Below, piece after piece: positions 33,608 through 41,818 of a stretch of DNA of 64,000 bases. Under the pieces are notes generated by a model. That model was given only the letters and a program-made list of their open reading frames with translations. It made no database searches and was not told where the DNA came from. The stretch lies in contig PCYA01000007.1 in NCBI GenBank assembly GCA_002762795.1, forward strand, positions 1 through 64,000, written 5' to 3'. The position numbers and the translations under genes are program-made. Position 1 is the stretch's first letter, and each line of letters starts with the position of its first letter. This DNA comes from Candidatus Woesearchaeota archaeon CG10_big_fil_rev_8_21_14_0_10_37_12 (lineage in GTDB: Archaea > Nanobdellota > Nanobdellia > Woesearchaeales > ARS49).

Positions 33608-34105
33608 CTATCTTTTTTTTCCAGTTAAGAGATCATGCGCTTTTTGAATAAGATATGCAATATTTTCTCCTGGATGCTCTTAAACTTTAAATTCTATTGA
33701 AACCTTGCCACGTGCATAAATAGCGTTTACTGACATGTCCCGAATAGTTTTCAATTCAGGACATATTGCTGCATTTAAGTTCTTAATAGTAACAGACCAA
33801 GGTGTACAAAAAAGCTCAACATAGTCACGTGCTTCAGCGTCTGTCATGACTTTTCGATAATCTGGGTGAGATCCCATTGCTCCACGAGGAGAAATTCCAC
33901 CACCTGAGCTAACCAATCCTGCGCACGTTCCATCGGCAGAAACAAAATAAGGTATGAATAAATAAAAATTCGCACGAACGTTGCTTGCAGTTTCTGTGTG
34001 TACTTCATCTCTAGAAGAAATATTGCAAAAAATTCTTTCCAAATCACGCGGCACGCTTTCCACACGATCTAGCCATGCGCGCATTATTTCGTAATCGCTT
34101 CTCAT
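33608..34105 (-). CDS. Hypothetical protein with possible in-frame extension past its stop
   Basis: The main frame (34105 to TAA at 33680-33682) encodes 141 residues with no family I recognise; it starts MRSDYEIMRAWLDRVES and ends KVSIEFKV. After the TAA the same frame stays open for 23 codons (EHPGENIAYLIQKAHDLLTG, KKR) to TAG at 33608-33610, and this tail looks protein-like and amphipathic. It may be a nonsense-truncated gene or a readthrough extension. I give the span including the tail. Confidence 0.5.
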
Positions 34106-34144
34106 TTTTTACCCGCCACTCATAAAAAAGATTAATCGCTAAAT

Positions 34145-34271
34145 AAAGAAAAACGCACTATTCCCCGACCTGAAGGTCGGGGTATTTTATCGTGCGTTTT
34201 TCTACTTGCAAAGTTCGCCCTAAAGGGCGGGGTATTAAACCCCAGTGCAAAGTCCGCGAACTTTGCAATAA
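34145..34271. repeat. Double-cruciform repeat (family B), copy 2 (complete)
   Basis: GAAAAACGCAC/GTGCGTTTTTC around CCCCGACC-TGAA-GGTCGGGGTAT, then TTGCAAAGTTCG...CGCGAACTTTGCAA around GCCC-TAAA-GGGCGGGGTATTAAACCCC. Flanks AATAAAG on the left and GCAATAA on the right. It lies between the divergent hypothetical gene and the Lrp regulator. Confidence 0.88.
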
Positions 34272-34338
34272 ATATTTATCTGCAAAAGAACAAGCGAAAT
34301 ACGATACATTTAATAAAGAAAAGCACATATTGCGTTTT

Positions 34339-34863
34339 ATGCGCAAAAAAAATAACCAGTCCTATATCCCGCAATTCATTTACAAAGAACCATACAATTT
34401 CGATAACTACGACAAAAAACTACTCAAACAACTTGATATTGATTCCCGCCAACAACTATCAGAATTATCAAGAAAAATCGGACTTTCAAGAGACGCTATA
34501 CGAAATCGCATTAAAAAACTCATCAAGAAAGATGTTATTTCAGCATTCAAACCAATCTACAACCCTCCTACCATGGGTTATCCAATTGTAAATTATGTCT
34601 TCATTTCAATCTCCAATCCAAGTGAAGAAAAAGAAAAACAATTTCTTAAACACCTCCAAAACAATAAACACGTAACTTATGTTGCAAGCCTCATAGGCAA
34701 ATGGGATTTCATCATCGACATCATGGCAGAAAACCAAGGACACTTTGATATAATACTTAAAAAAATCAGACATCAATTTCATGAAATAATAAAGGATTAT
34801 GAAGTATACGGTGTTTTACAAGAATACAAATACGAAGAACTCGGAAGACTAGTTTATGATTAA
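34339..34863 (+). CDS. Lrp/AsnC-family transcriptional regulator
   Basis: 174 residues from ATG 34339, 27 nt after the TATA element CATTTAATAAAG; longer in-frame versions run into repeat family B and are rejected. N-terminal winged helix: YDKKLLKQLDIDSRQQLSEL then SRKIGLSRDAIRNRIKKLI. The C-terminal part (YVASLIGKWDFIIDIMAENQ) is the RAM effector-binding domain. Such regulators sense amino acids and control biosynthesis genes; the glutaminase and asparagine-synthetase-domain genes 1-2 kb away are plausible targets but nothing proves it. Confidence 0.9.
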   Translation: MRKKNNQSYIPQFIYKEPYNFDNYDKKLLKQLDIDSRQQLSELSRKIGLSRDAIRNRIKKLIKKDVISAFKPIYNPPTMGYPIVNYVFISISNPSEEKEKQFLKHLQNNKHVTYVASLIGKWDFIIDIMAENQGHFDIILKKIRHQFHEIIKDYEVYGVLQEYKYEELGRLVYD

Positions 34864-34890
34864 ACAAGAAAATATGTCATTTACAATAAA

Positions 34891-35352
34891 TCATATTAAC
34901 CAAATTTTATCACCAACAAAATGCACAGTCTTTAACACTTTTCCAGAATCTTTTTCCCGCATTTCTTCAGCAGAGAATAATGCCTGCGCAACTGCCAATG
35001 GTTTATTGTGCGTTTCATCAACAACAACCACACACTCATTTTTTCGTATTCCCTCATCAAACATTGTAATTCCCGGGCGCATGACATCTGCACCATTTGC
35101 TACAAACTTCACAGCACCCATATCAACAGTTACTTTTTTCAAAAAATTATCAGTTAATAAGAATTTTAGTGTTGGGACAAGCAGATCATTCACGTAGAAA
35201 AATAATGGTTGATCTTTAACAATTAATTTAACACTATTTTTCTCAATTAACATAACATTATCTTTTTTACCAAAAAAGGAAGCTCTGCCAAACTGACTCT
35301 CGATTTGCTGATTTAATTCATCAATATCACGCTTGCTGAGTTGTTTTTTCAC
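34891..35352 (-). CDS. PUA-domain protein (Tma20/MCT-1-like)
   Basis: 153 residues. N-terminal pre-PUA domain (about 1-70: MLIEKNSVKLIVKDQPLFFY) and C-terminal PUA domain (KVTVDMGAVKFVANGADVMR, PGI...KPLAVAQALFSAEEM) in the order seen in archaeal relatives of Tma20/MCT-1 (DUF1947 plus PUA). The eukaryotic homologues bind 40S subunits in recycling and reinitiation. It is convergent with the Lrp gene (27-bp gap). Confidence 0.85.
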   Translation of the reverse strand: MKKQLSKRDIDELNQQIESQFGRASFFGKKDNVMLIEKNSVKLIVKDQPLFFYVNDLLVPTLKFLLTDNFLKKVTVDMGAVKFVANGADVMRPGITMFDEGIRKNECVVVVDETHNKPLAVAQALFSAEEMREKDSGKVLKTVHFVGDKIWLI

Positions 35353-35416
35353 TTTACAGAACGAGTTCTTTATTCGCCTTTATACTTTTTGGTTATATGA
35401 CTTACTTTGATTTATT

Positions 35417-36706
35417 TCAGAAGTTTTTAAGCAAAGCTAACTGCTTTAGATGTTGACCTCTTGCACATCGAACCATTTCTGGCTTTAACCGATACGTATT
35501 ATCTGCGTGCCCTGCAGTAACTAAACCCAAAACATTTTTTACTGTTGCAAGCGTGTCTTCTCGTTCTTGTAAATGCACTGACCTTTCAAGTTCTTCTGGA
35601 CTTAACCTTATTGGCACAACACTCGGAGCAGACATTGCTTCATTAAGCAAAATATGTGCAATGTTTCCATAAGTACTATTTCCCGCTCCATCAAGCCAAA
35701 CATGATACGTTACTGCAACACCTGCCCCTGGTTGTATCGCTACCTCAACACCACTCACTCCACTTTTCATCGTAGTTGCTCTCACACCAGAAACATGCAA
35801 ATTAACAACAGGTTGATACCTATACATGCCTGCGACATTCAACGCATTCTCTGCTCTAACAACCGCATCAGGTTTGATTATACAATAATCAGGATTAAAA
35901 AAAGGTTGATCATCTTTCCAAGCTCGTAAACGCGCATCAAGATCCATACCACCTGCTGCTAAAACAAGATTTGATCGCCCCATCTCCACTGGCGTTGCAA
36001 CAATTGAACACCCCCTAAAATACCTCTCAACTGCTTCAGTTACTTCTTCGTGCGTACCGAACCTTCCAGCAGCACCCAACCTATATGCAATAGCAAAATT
36101 ATTGAACCCTGTAGCTCGTTCTGATTCAAAAATATCATCATCAACTTTCAAGCGAGGATTACCTGTTAACTTTCTCATAAATTCTAAGAATCCCTTCTCC
36201 TCATAAAACCCCGGGCCAAGCGGTTTAGAAGCTGATATTGTTCCTGCATTATTCACCAAATTATCTGCCCTTTGCACATTCAACGAAGGATCAAGAACAC
36301 GATCATTATTAAAATCACGATTTGTTTGCAAAATCCCTGCAATTACTTCAGGAAGCTCACCAAGACCCATGCAATGCGTTGCATTGTGATGCTTAATTGT
36401 AGACTGATAGCTCGGCCGTATAACTCTTGGATCTCCATTTCCAGAGGTCAGAACATTACCAAACAAATCCATAACAACTAAACAACGTTTTGTTGGATCA
36501 ACTTTAGAAGGATCAATTAATGCAGGAATATATGATGCTGTTGCACCATACGCCATATCCCACGCAACACGATCAATTAACTCTAATTTTTCATTAGTAA
36601 TACCCATATCCGCAAGAGTCAAAGGGGCATTTGGACCACGACTCGAAATGAAACTTCCTTTTGTTTCTCGCAAATACATTACCGCTTCTGCTAATTTTTC
36701 TGCCAT
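35417..36706 (-). CDS. glsA: Glutaminase (GlsA family, serine-dependent beta-lactamase fold)
   Basis: 429 residues from ATG 36706, about 30 nt after an ATATATAA element. Motifs in family order: SYIPAL (Tyr near 59), PSYQSTIKHH with the S-x-x-K pair (Ser 102, Lys 105), VNNAGTIS (Asn near 153), FESERATGFNNFAIAYRLG (Glu 197, Asn 203/204), YFRGCSIV, AGGMD, KSGVSGVEVAIQPG and LDGAGNSTYG. These identify a glutaminase that releases ammonia from glutamine. About 120 residues longer than bacterial GlsA, with an N-terminal addition and an insertion after AGGMD. It is divergent from an asparagine synthetase lacking its glutaminase domain. Confidence 0.85.
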   Translation of the reverse strand: MAEKLAEAVMYLRETKGSFISSRGPNAPLTLADMGITNEKLELIDRVAWDMAYGATASYIPALIDPSKVDPTKRCLVVMDLFGNVLTSGNGDPRVIRPSYQSTIKHHNATHCMGLGELPEVIAGILQTNRDFNNDRVLDPSLNVQRADNLVNNAGTISASKPLGPGFYEEKGFLEFMRKLTGNPRLKVDDDIFESERATGFNNFAIAYRLGAAGRFGTHEEVTEAVERYFRGCSIVATPVEMGRSNLVLAAGGMDLDARLRAWKDDQPFFNPDYCIIKPDAVVRAENALNVAGMYRYQPVVNLHVSGVRATTMKSGVSGVEVAIQPGAGVAVTYHVWLDGAGNSTYGNIAHILLNEAMSAPSVVPIRLSPEELERSVHLQEREDTLATVKNVLGLVTAGHADNTYRLKPEMVRCARGQHLKQLALLKNF

Positions 36707-36732
36707 TTTTTCAGTTTTTAACACCAAGCAAA

Positions 36733-36744
36733 TAATATATAAAG
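36733..36744. promoter_or_regulatory. Shared TATA region of the glutaminase / asparagine-synthetase pair
   Basis: TAATATATAAAG is near-palindromic and lies about 28 nt from the + strand ATG (36766) and about 32 nt from the - strand ATG (36706). No second TATA-like sequence fits in the 59-bp gap, so both genes probably use it. Confidence 0.55.
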
Positions 36745-36765
36745 CTACCTTTTTGATTTTCCAAC

Positions 36766-37662
36766 ATGATAGAACAATTTGAAACAGGAAAAGACCTTGA
36801 CAGGAAAGAATGGGATCAATACATTGACACTTTGAAAACAAAAACAAAACCTTCTACTAAAGAAGAAGTAAAACAAGCACTTGTTGAAGCAATTAAGAAC
36901 AGAATTCATGACCAAAAATTCGGCGTTTTATTAAGCGGAGGAGTGGACAGCAGTTTAATCACAACAGTACTCAAAAAATTTACTGACAATTTTATTTGTT
37001 ACAGCGTTGGATTTGAATATCATCTTCAAAATGAACAACATACTGTCTGGCAAAACACAGACTTAGGACCAGCAAAACACTTAGCAGAACAACTTGGCGT
37101 TAAATTCAAATACAAAATATTCAGCCAGAAAGAAATTGAAAAATTGATTAAAAAAAGCGCACAAATCATGAACAATCCAGATCTTGTTAATATTAGTGTA
37201 AGCAGCGTAATACTTGCTGCCGAGGAACTTGCAAAACAAGACGGAATTAATGTTTTATTTGGTGGGCTTGGCAGCGAAGAAATATTCGCAGGATATCAAC
37301 GACACCTACAAGCAGAAAACATTAATGAAGAATGCTGGAAAGGACTCAAAGGAAATCTGCACAGAGATTTTGCACGCGATAACTTACTTGGCAAAACACT
37401 CGGACTAACAGTACTTGTTCCATTCTTGGACGAACAAGTTATTCTTACTGCAATGGGCATTCCAGGCGAACAGAAAACAAACAACACCTGCAAAAAAATA
37501 ATCCTGCGAGAAATTGCAGAAGAACTCGGAGTGCCAAAAGAAAACGCATGGCGAAAAAGACTAGCTGCACAGTACGGAAGCGGATTTGACAAAGCATTAG
37601 AAAAAATAGCAAAAGAAAAAAAGATGAATAAAACAGAATACATAAACAGCATACTACCTTAA
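36766..37662 (+). CDS. Asparagine synthetase-type domain without glutaminase domain
   Basis: 298 residues. PP-loop GVLLSGGVDSSLITTVL (about 53-69) and NVLFGGLGSEEIFAGYQRH, VPFLDEQVI, KKIILREIAEELGVPKE and WRKRLAAQYGSG are synthetase-domain motifs of AsnB (adenylation of Asp and amide formation). The N-terminal Ntn glutaminase domain (catalytic Cys2) is absent: the protein starts MIEQFETGKD and reaches the PP-loop by residue 57. It would need free ammonia or a partner. The divergent glutaminase across a 59-bp promoter region is an obvious candidate. Confidence 0.88.
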   Translation: MIEQFETGKDLDRKEWDQYIDTLKTKTKPSTKEEVKQALVEAIKNRIHDQKFGVLLSGGVDSSLITTVLKKFTDNFICYSVGFEYHLQNEQHTVWQNTDLGPAKHLAEQLGVKFKYKIFSQKEIEKLIKKSAQIMNNPDLVNISVSSVILAAEELAKQDGINVLFGGLGSEEIFAGYQRHLQAENINEECWKGLKGNLHRDFARDNLLGKTLGLTVLVPFLDEQVILTAMGIPGEQKTNNTCKKIILREIAEELGVPKENAWRKRLAAQYGSGFDKALEKIAKEKKMNKTEYINSILP

Positions 37663-37836
37663 CTTAACTTTAACAAACATCACTTCAAATGAACCTCAAC
37701 AACATCACCATCAAATATCACTATTTGAGTCGTGCCATAAGTGGGGTATTCGCTACGCTCAACCCCACGATAAACTTAAACTTTAACACAAAAAAACACC
37801 CCCGACCCACAACAGCCAACAACCATCACTTCAAAT
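37663..37836 (-). pseudogene. Remnant of a TGS-domain 3' end (paralogue of the adjacent GTPase) with a palindrome
   Basis: On the minus strand YGTTQIVIFDGDVVEVHLK ends with TGA near 37683; the next gene ends DGDVVEVHLL. The nucleotide match is continuous over about 27 bp (AATGAACCTCAACAACATCA and CCATCAA). The remnant is only a C-terminal tip and its 5' side runs into a REP-like palindrome GGGGTATTCGCTACGCTCAA-CCCC at 37743-37768. The rest of the stretch shows no gene. Confidence 0.65.
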
Positions 37837-37878
37837 AAAAATCCCAACCGCCCCAAGGAGCGGGGTATCATAACAAAT
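37832..37878. mobile_element. REP-like palindrome inserted in the GTPase stop region, flanked by CAAAT
   Basis: Unit 37837-37873 (37 bp): AAAAATCCCAACCGCCCC-AA followed by GGAGCGGGGTATCATAA, with CAAAT at 37832-37836 and 37874-37878. The paralogous segment at 37679-37712 reads CATCACTTCAAATGAACCTC without the insert, i.e. an empty site. Insertion changed the gene's ending from HLK-stop to HLL-stop, the new stop codon lying in the element. Confidence 0.75.
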
Positions 37879-38965
37879 GAACCTCAACAACATCACCATC
37901 AACAAGCTCTTTATCTAAAGTTTGGAATTGCTGACCATCAAACTTTGCAGACTTTCCCCAAACCTTTGCAAAACGGAACTTCCTCACGAAATCCTTATGA
38001 ATCTGCTGACAAACTTTTCTCAAAGTAACAGGCTTTGTCAAAATTAAAGGAACATCCAAGTCAGGCTTCTTGTTAATTTCCTTCAAAAAAATACGCGCGA
38101 AATTAAGCGAATCATAAATTCTATCTTTCAACTCAGCAATACCTTTGCCCTCTTGAGCACTTACAAAAACTGAATTTGGCAAACTATCTCTAAGCTTTTT
38201 AAGCTGAAATCCATCAACAAGATCCATCTTTGTAACACAAACTAATGCAGGCAAATATTTTTTATTCCCATCAATCGCATCAATAAAACCATCAATATCA
38301 ATCTTATCACGAATAACCACATCAGCATTCGAAACTTTAAAATCCCTCAAAATAGCCTCCATTGTTTCCATATCAATATCAGGCAAATCAACAGTACTAT
38401 GAATATTTAATCCACCTTTACTCTTTTTTGTGATCTTAACATCCGGCTTTTGTTTATTTACGCGCACACCAACATCATACACTTCTTTTATCAATGCAGG
38501 ATAATGCTCAGGATGAGTAGCATCAACAACAAACAAAATCAAATCAGCATTGCGCGTTAATGCCAGCACTTCCTTGCCCCTGCCCCTACCATACGCTGCA
38601 CCAGCAATAATACCCGGAACATCAAGAACCTGGATACGCGCATGCTTATAATTCAAAGTTCCAGGAATACAATCAAGAGTTGTAAACTCATACGCTGCAA
38701 CTTTGGACTCTGCACCAGTTAAAGAATTAAGCAACGTTGACTTACCAACACTTGGAAAACCAACAAGAATAACAGTACCATTTCCAGTTTTTCTAACAGC
38801 AAAACCTTCACTCGCACCTTTCCCAGCAGCCTTTTTCTCAATCTTCTCACGAAGTTTCGCAATCTGACTCTTAAGCAAACCAAACCACTTCTCAGTAGCT
38901 TTATTGTATTTTGCCTTCGACATCTGATCTTCAAGCTCCTTAATTTTTGCATGCTCATCAGCCAT
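37868..38965 (-). CDS. DRG/Obg-family GTPase with TGS domain
   Basis: 365 residues from the ATG giving MADEHAKIKELEDQM. N-terminal helices (1-60), G domain with VGFPSVGKSTLLNSL (G1), TTLDCIPGTL (G2), VLDVPGIIAGAA (G3), VTKMDL (G4), SAQEGKGI (G5), an S5D2L-like insertion, and a C-terminal TGS domain (about 295-365). DRG proteins associate with translating ribosomes and help resolve stalls. Its stop codon (TGA, 37868-37870) is supplied by an inserted palindrome. It shares a 53-bp promoter region with the divergent MscS-like gene. Confidence 0.93.
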   Translation of the reverse strand: MADEHAKIKELEDQMSKAKYNKATEKWFGLLKSQIAKLREKIEKKAAGKGASEGFAVRKTGNGTVILVGFPSVGKSTLLNSLTGAESKVAAYEFTTLDCIPGTLNYKHARIQVLDVPGIIAGAAYGRGRGKEVLALTRNADLILFVVDATHPEHYPALIKEVYDVGVRVNKQKPDVKITKKSKGGLNIHSTVDLPDIDMETMEAILRDFKVSNADVVIRDKIDIDGFIDAIDGNKKYLPALVCVTKMDLVDGFQLKKLRDSLPNSVFVSAQEGKGIAELKDRIYDSLNFARIFLKEINKKPDLDVPLILTKPVTLRKVCQQIHKDFVRKFRFAKVWGKSAKFDGQQFQTLDKELVDGDVVEVHLL

Positions 38966-39018
38966 AAAACACAGAACAGAACCAAAGGTATAAAAAAGTA
39001 TATTTATTTCCCCTACAA

Positions 39019-39528
39019 ATGATGTGGATAAATGTGCTTTACCAAATAAGCAGAAATATCGCAAGTGCATTCATTATCGTATTTGCAGGATTTGTTCTAG
39101 CCAAACTCCTTGGGAAACTCACCAAAAGAATACTTGCAGAAGCAGAACTTAACAGAATACTCAAAAAAACAGGATTTAAACCAATAAGCAACAAAATCGC
39201 AAAAACAACAGAATATCTTATTTATGCCCTCACCATACTTTTTGCATTACAACAACTTAAAATCACAACAATAGTACTAGGAATTTTGCTTACCATAACA
39301 ATATCAGTAATTATTTTTTCAATCATACTAACATGTAAAGACTTCCTACCCAACTATTTCGCAGGATTTACTGTTAAAAAAAAACTTGCCAAAAAAATAG
39401 GCAAACATATTACAATCGGAAACGTAAAAGGAACACTTCAACACATCGGAATCGTAGGAAGCACCATACAATCAGATGAAAAATATTATGTACCTCACAA
39501 ATACACTCTAACAAAAATAAATCTTTAA
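39019..39528 (+). CDS. Small membrane protein, MscS-like
   Basis: 169 residues with three hydrophobic segments (about 8-32, 65-83, 85-108). The last resembles the pore-lining helix of MscS channels and leads into NYFAGFTVKKKLAKKIGKHI and a beta-type end (ITIGNVKGTLQHIGIVGSTI). The usual C-terminal vestibule of MscS (about 280 residues in E. coli) is missing. It may be a minimal mechanosensitive channel or a channel-like regulator. TATA GGTATAAAAAAG is about 27 nt upstream. Confidence 0.75.
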   Translation: MMWINVLYQISRNIASAFIIVFAGFVLAKLLGKLTKRILAEAELNRILKKTGFKPISNKIAKTTEYLIYALTILFALQQLKITTIVLGILLTITISVIIFSIILTCKDFLPNYFAGFTVKKKLAKKIGKHITIGNVKGTLQHIGIVGSTIQSDEKYYVPHKYTLTKINL

Positions 39529-39764
39529 CAACCTTCAAGCAAACTCACAATATTAAGCAATTGCATTCTAGTATATGATTGCACATTGATATCTTCTGTT
39601 ACAGTTTCAAGCTCCTGCAATGCCCTGCTAACCTTCAAAGACTTCTCACATTCTTCTGCCAACAATTTAATCGTAGAAGTTGCTTTCAAACGCACACTCT
39701 TTGGCGTACTCGTATCTTCCTCTAATTCTTTCAATGCTGTAATCACTTGTGTTAATTCATCCAT
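39525..39764 (-). CDS. UPF0147 family protein
   Basis: 79 residues from the ATG giving MDELTQVITALKELEEDTST, a match to the small helical UPF0147 family found only in archaea (PVSVPRNVR-like stretch here TPKSVRLKATSTIKLL). Function is unknown. It is the last gene of the eL43-Rpo12-prefoldin operon, 4 bp after the prefoldin stop, and overlaps the convergent MscS-like gene by 4 bp. Confidence 0.85.
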   Translation of the reverse strand: MDELTQVITALKELEEDTSTPKSVRLKATSTIKLLAEECEKSLKVSRALQELETVTEDINVQSYTRMQLLNIVSLLEGC

Positions 39765-39768
39765 ACTA

Positions 39769-40086
39769 TCATTCCCCCTTGGCTGCAACAATATCATCAC
39801 GCAATTTCTTACTCTTATCTTTTATACTTTTCTCTTGTTTTTCAAGAGTATCAATACGAAGCGTTAAAACATCTTTTTTTCCGTTAAGCTCCACTTCCAA
39901 AGATTTTTTATCAGTATTAACCATAATTCCGCCAATCAACTTAAATGCGTTAGAAGAATCTGCAATCTCCTTCAAAGCACTCTCTACCTCAAACAACTGA
40001 GCCTGAAACTGCTGTTTCTGCATATTAATGGCTTGCACGTTCTGCTCTAACAACTGCAAGCGCTGCATATTTTCTTGTGAACTCAT
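39769..40086 (-). CDS. pfdB: Prefoldin subunit beta
   Basis: 105 residues from the ATG giving MSSQENMQRLQLLEQNVQAI. Two coiled-coil helices flank the beta-hairpin region NAFKLIGGIMVNTDKKSLEVEL, the prefoldin beta signature. Four beta with two alpha subunits form the jellyfish chaperone that hands unfolded proteins to the thermosome. It begins one base after the Rpo12 stop. Confidence 0.94.
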   Translation of the reverse strand: MSSQENMQRLQLLEQNVQAINMQKQQFQAQLFEVESALKEIADSSNAFKLIGGIMVNTDKKSLEVELNGKKDVLTLRIDTLEKQEKSIKDKSKKLRDDIVAAKGE

Positions 40087-40087
40087 T

Positions 40088-40225
40088 TTAAACTGCACGA
40101 ACTTTTGTAGTTACAGATCGAGACTTATACAAAACTTTACTTCCACAATATGGACAGCGAACACGCTTACCCATCATCTCAGTACCAATTTTCTTCGCGC
40201 ACAAAAAACATGTATATTTTACCAT
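40088..40225 (-). CDS. rpoP: DNA-directed RNA polymerase subunit Rpo12 (RpoP)
   Basis: 45 residues, MVKYTCFLCAKKIGTEMMGK then RVRCPYCGSKVLYKSRS. The two Cys pairs (CFLC and CPYC) form the zinc ribbon of Rpo12/Rpb12, which anchors the polymerase assembly platform. Start and the eL43 stop overlap as TAATG; the prefoldin ATG follows one base after its stop. This gene order is common in archaea. Confidence 0.95.
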   Translation of the reverse strand: MVKYTCFLCAKKIGTEMMGKRVRCPYCGSKVLYKSRSVTTKVRAV

Positions 40226-40524
40226 TAAATATCTTCCTCAACCTTAGATTTAAATCTTAACTCTGGCACTTCGGCAACAATCTTAACAGCCTTTTCACCA
40301 AAGATTGTACGAGCACCTACCGTATATGCCCTGCCTGTAAAAACAGCAGAACATTTAGCACATTTCCAAATACCTGCAGCAATACGAGAAACCTGCTTTC
40401 TAGAACAATACAAACATGTTTGTTTTTTCTTCTGTTCAATTTCTATTTTAGCAAACTTATGCTTTACAGTACGACCATACCTTGGTCCAAAACGCTTTGC
40501 AGGTCCCAATCCTTTCTTAGCCAT
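40225..40524 (-). CDS. rpl37ae: Ribosomal protein eL43 (L37Ae)
   Basis: 99 residues. Basic N-terminus with KRFGPRYGRTVKHKFAKIE, then a C2-C2 zinc ribbon (CLYCSRKQVSRIAAGIWKC, AKC) and GRAYT, the eL43 fold of the large ribosomal subunit. The C-terminal 25 residues extend beyond many archaeal versions. First gene of the operon eL43-rpoP-pfdB-UPF0147. Confidence 0.95.
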   Translation of the reverse strand: MAKKGLGPAKRFGPRYGRTVKHKFAKIEIEQKKKQTCLYCSRKQVSRIAAGIWKCAKCSAVFTGRAYTVGARTIFGEKAVKIVAEVPELRFKSKVEEDI

Positions 40525-40614
40525 AAACAGAAAAAACTACAGTCTCTTTAAAAATGTTGCGCTGGCAATCTCCATCAGCAAAGCTTTATAAATCGCCTCG
40601 GCAGAATAAAAGAC

Positions 40615-41715
40615 ATGAGCACAATAACTGCAAACCAAAGATACCATCTCAAAAAATTCATCAAAGAACTAGATTCACACAGTGCAAGACACACAGAATT
40701 TGTAACAGTATACGTTCCAGCAGGATATGATATTATCAAAATAATCCAACACTTGGCACAAGAGCAGGGAACAGCAACAAACATCAAAAGCGCATCAACA
40801 CAAAAAAATGTAATATCTGCATTGGAAAGAATGATACAACACCTACGATTATTCAAGCAAACACCACCAAACGGTCTGGCTGTATTTGCAGGAAACGTTG
40901 CAAGCTTTGAAGGAAAATCAGACGTAAGAGTCTGGAGCATAGAGCCACCAATACCAATCAACACAAGAATATATAGATGTGACAAAAACTTCCAAATAGA
41001 ACTCCTACAAGAAATGCTCAACGTCAAAGAAGCATTTGGATTAATAGTCATAGACGCACGAGATGCACACATAGCCTTGCTTAAAGGAAAAGCAATCCTA
41101 CCATTAATTGCAACACACTCACACGTGCCAGGAAAAATGCGAGCAGGAGGACAAAGCAGCGTACGATTTGCACGAAACAGAGAAATCGCAGTGAATGAAC
41201 ACTTCAAAAAAGTTGCAGAATACGTCAAAGAACAATTCCTAAACATGGAAGGCCTCAAAGGCATACTACTCGGAGGACCAGGACCAACAAAATACCAATT
41301 CTTTGATTCAGGACATATCACAACAGAAGTAAAAAAGAAAATCATTGCGATCAAAGACTTAAGTTACACAGGAGACTTTGGCTTAGAAGAACTACTTGAG
41401 AAAAGTCAAGACACACTCGCAAAAGAAGACATCGCTGAAGAAAAAAAATTAGTCAGCAAATTCCTTGAAATGCTTGCACGAGAACCAAACAAAGTAGCAT
41501 ACGGACAAGCAAACGTACGCAAAGCATTAGACATGGGAGCAATAGACAAATTATTACTATCAGAATCCCTTGACGAAAGCCTAATTGATGAATTTGAGTC
41601 ACTCGCCAAAAACTTCTCAACAGAAACAATCCTCATATCAACAGAAACACGAGAAGGAGCACAACTTCGAGATATTGGAAAAATAGGCGCGATTTTAAGA
41701 TATCCCATCGCATAG
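40615..41715 (+). CDS. prf1: Peptide chain release factor aRF1
   Basis: 366 residues, shorter than the roughly 410 of many archaea. NIKS (ATNIKSASTQKNV) in the N-domain for stop codon recognition; GGQ (VPGKMRAGGQSSVRFAR) in the M domain; C domain with LLGGPGPTKYQFFDSG and ETREGAQLRDIGKIGAILRY. It reads all three stop codons and triggers peptide release. TATA CTTTATAAATCG is about 26 nt upstream. Confidence 0.96.
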   Translation: MSTITANQRYHLKKFIKELDSHSARHTEFVTVYVPAGYDIIKIIQHLAQEQGTATNIKSASTQKNVISALERMIQHLRLFKQTPPNGLAVFAGNVASFEGKSDVRVWSIEPPIPINTRIYRCDKNFQIELLQEMLNVKEAFGLIVIDARDAHIALLKGKAILPLIATHSHVPGKMRAGGQSSVRFARNREIAVNEHFKKVAEYVKEQFLNMEGLKGILLGGPGPTKYQFFDSGHITTEVKKKIIAIKDLSYTGDFGLEELLEKSQDTLAKEDIAEEKKLVSKFLEMLAREPNKVAYGQANVRKALDMGAIDKLLLSESLDESLIDEFESLAKNFSTETILISTETREGAQLRDIGKIGAILRYPIA

Positions 41716-41818
41716 TAAAGAGTTTACCTTTTACAGTAAAAGCAGGAAAGACAACCAATCGGCTTGCGCCATACAAAAAAATTAAAGCCAAAGGAGAAAC
41801 ACTCCTCTTTTTAAGAAG

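Noticed and set aside
34192..34338. 49-codon N-terminal extension of the Lrp regulator
   Set aside because: Lies in repeat family B and upstream of the TATA box that fits the shorter start.
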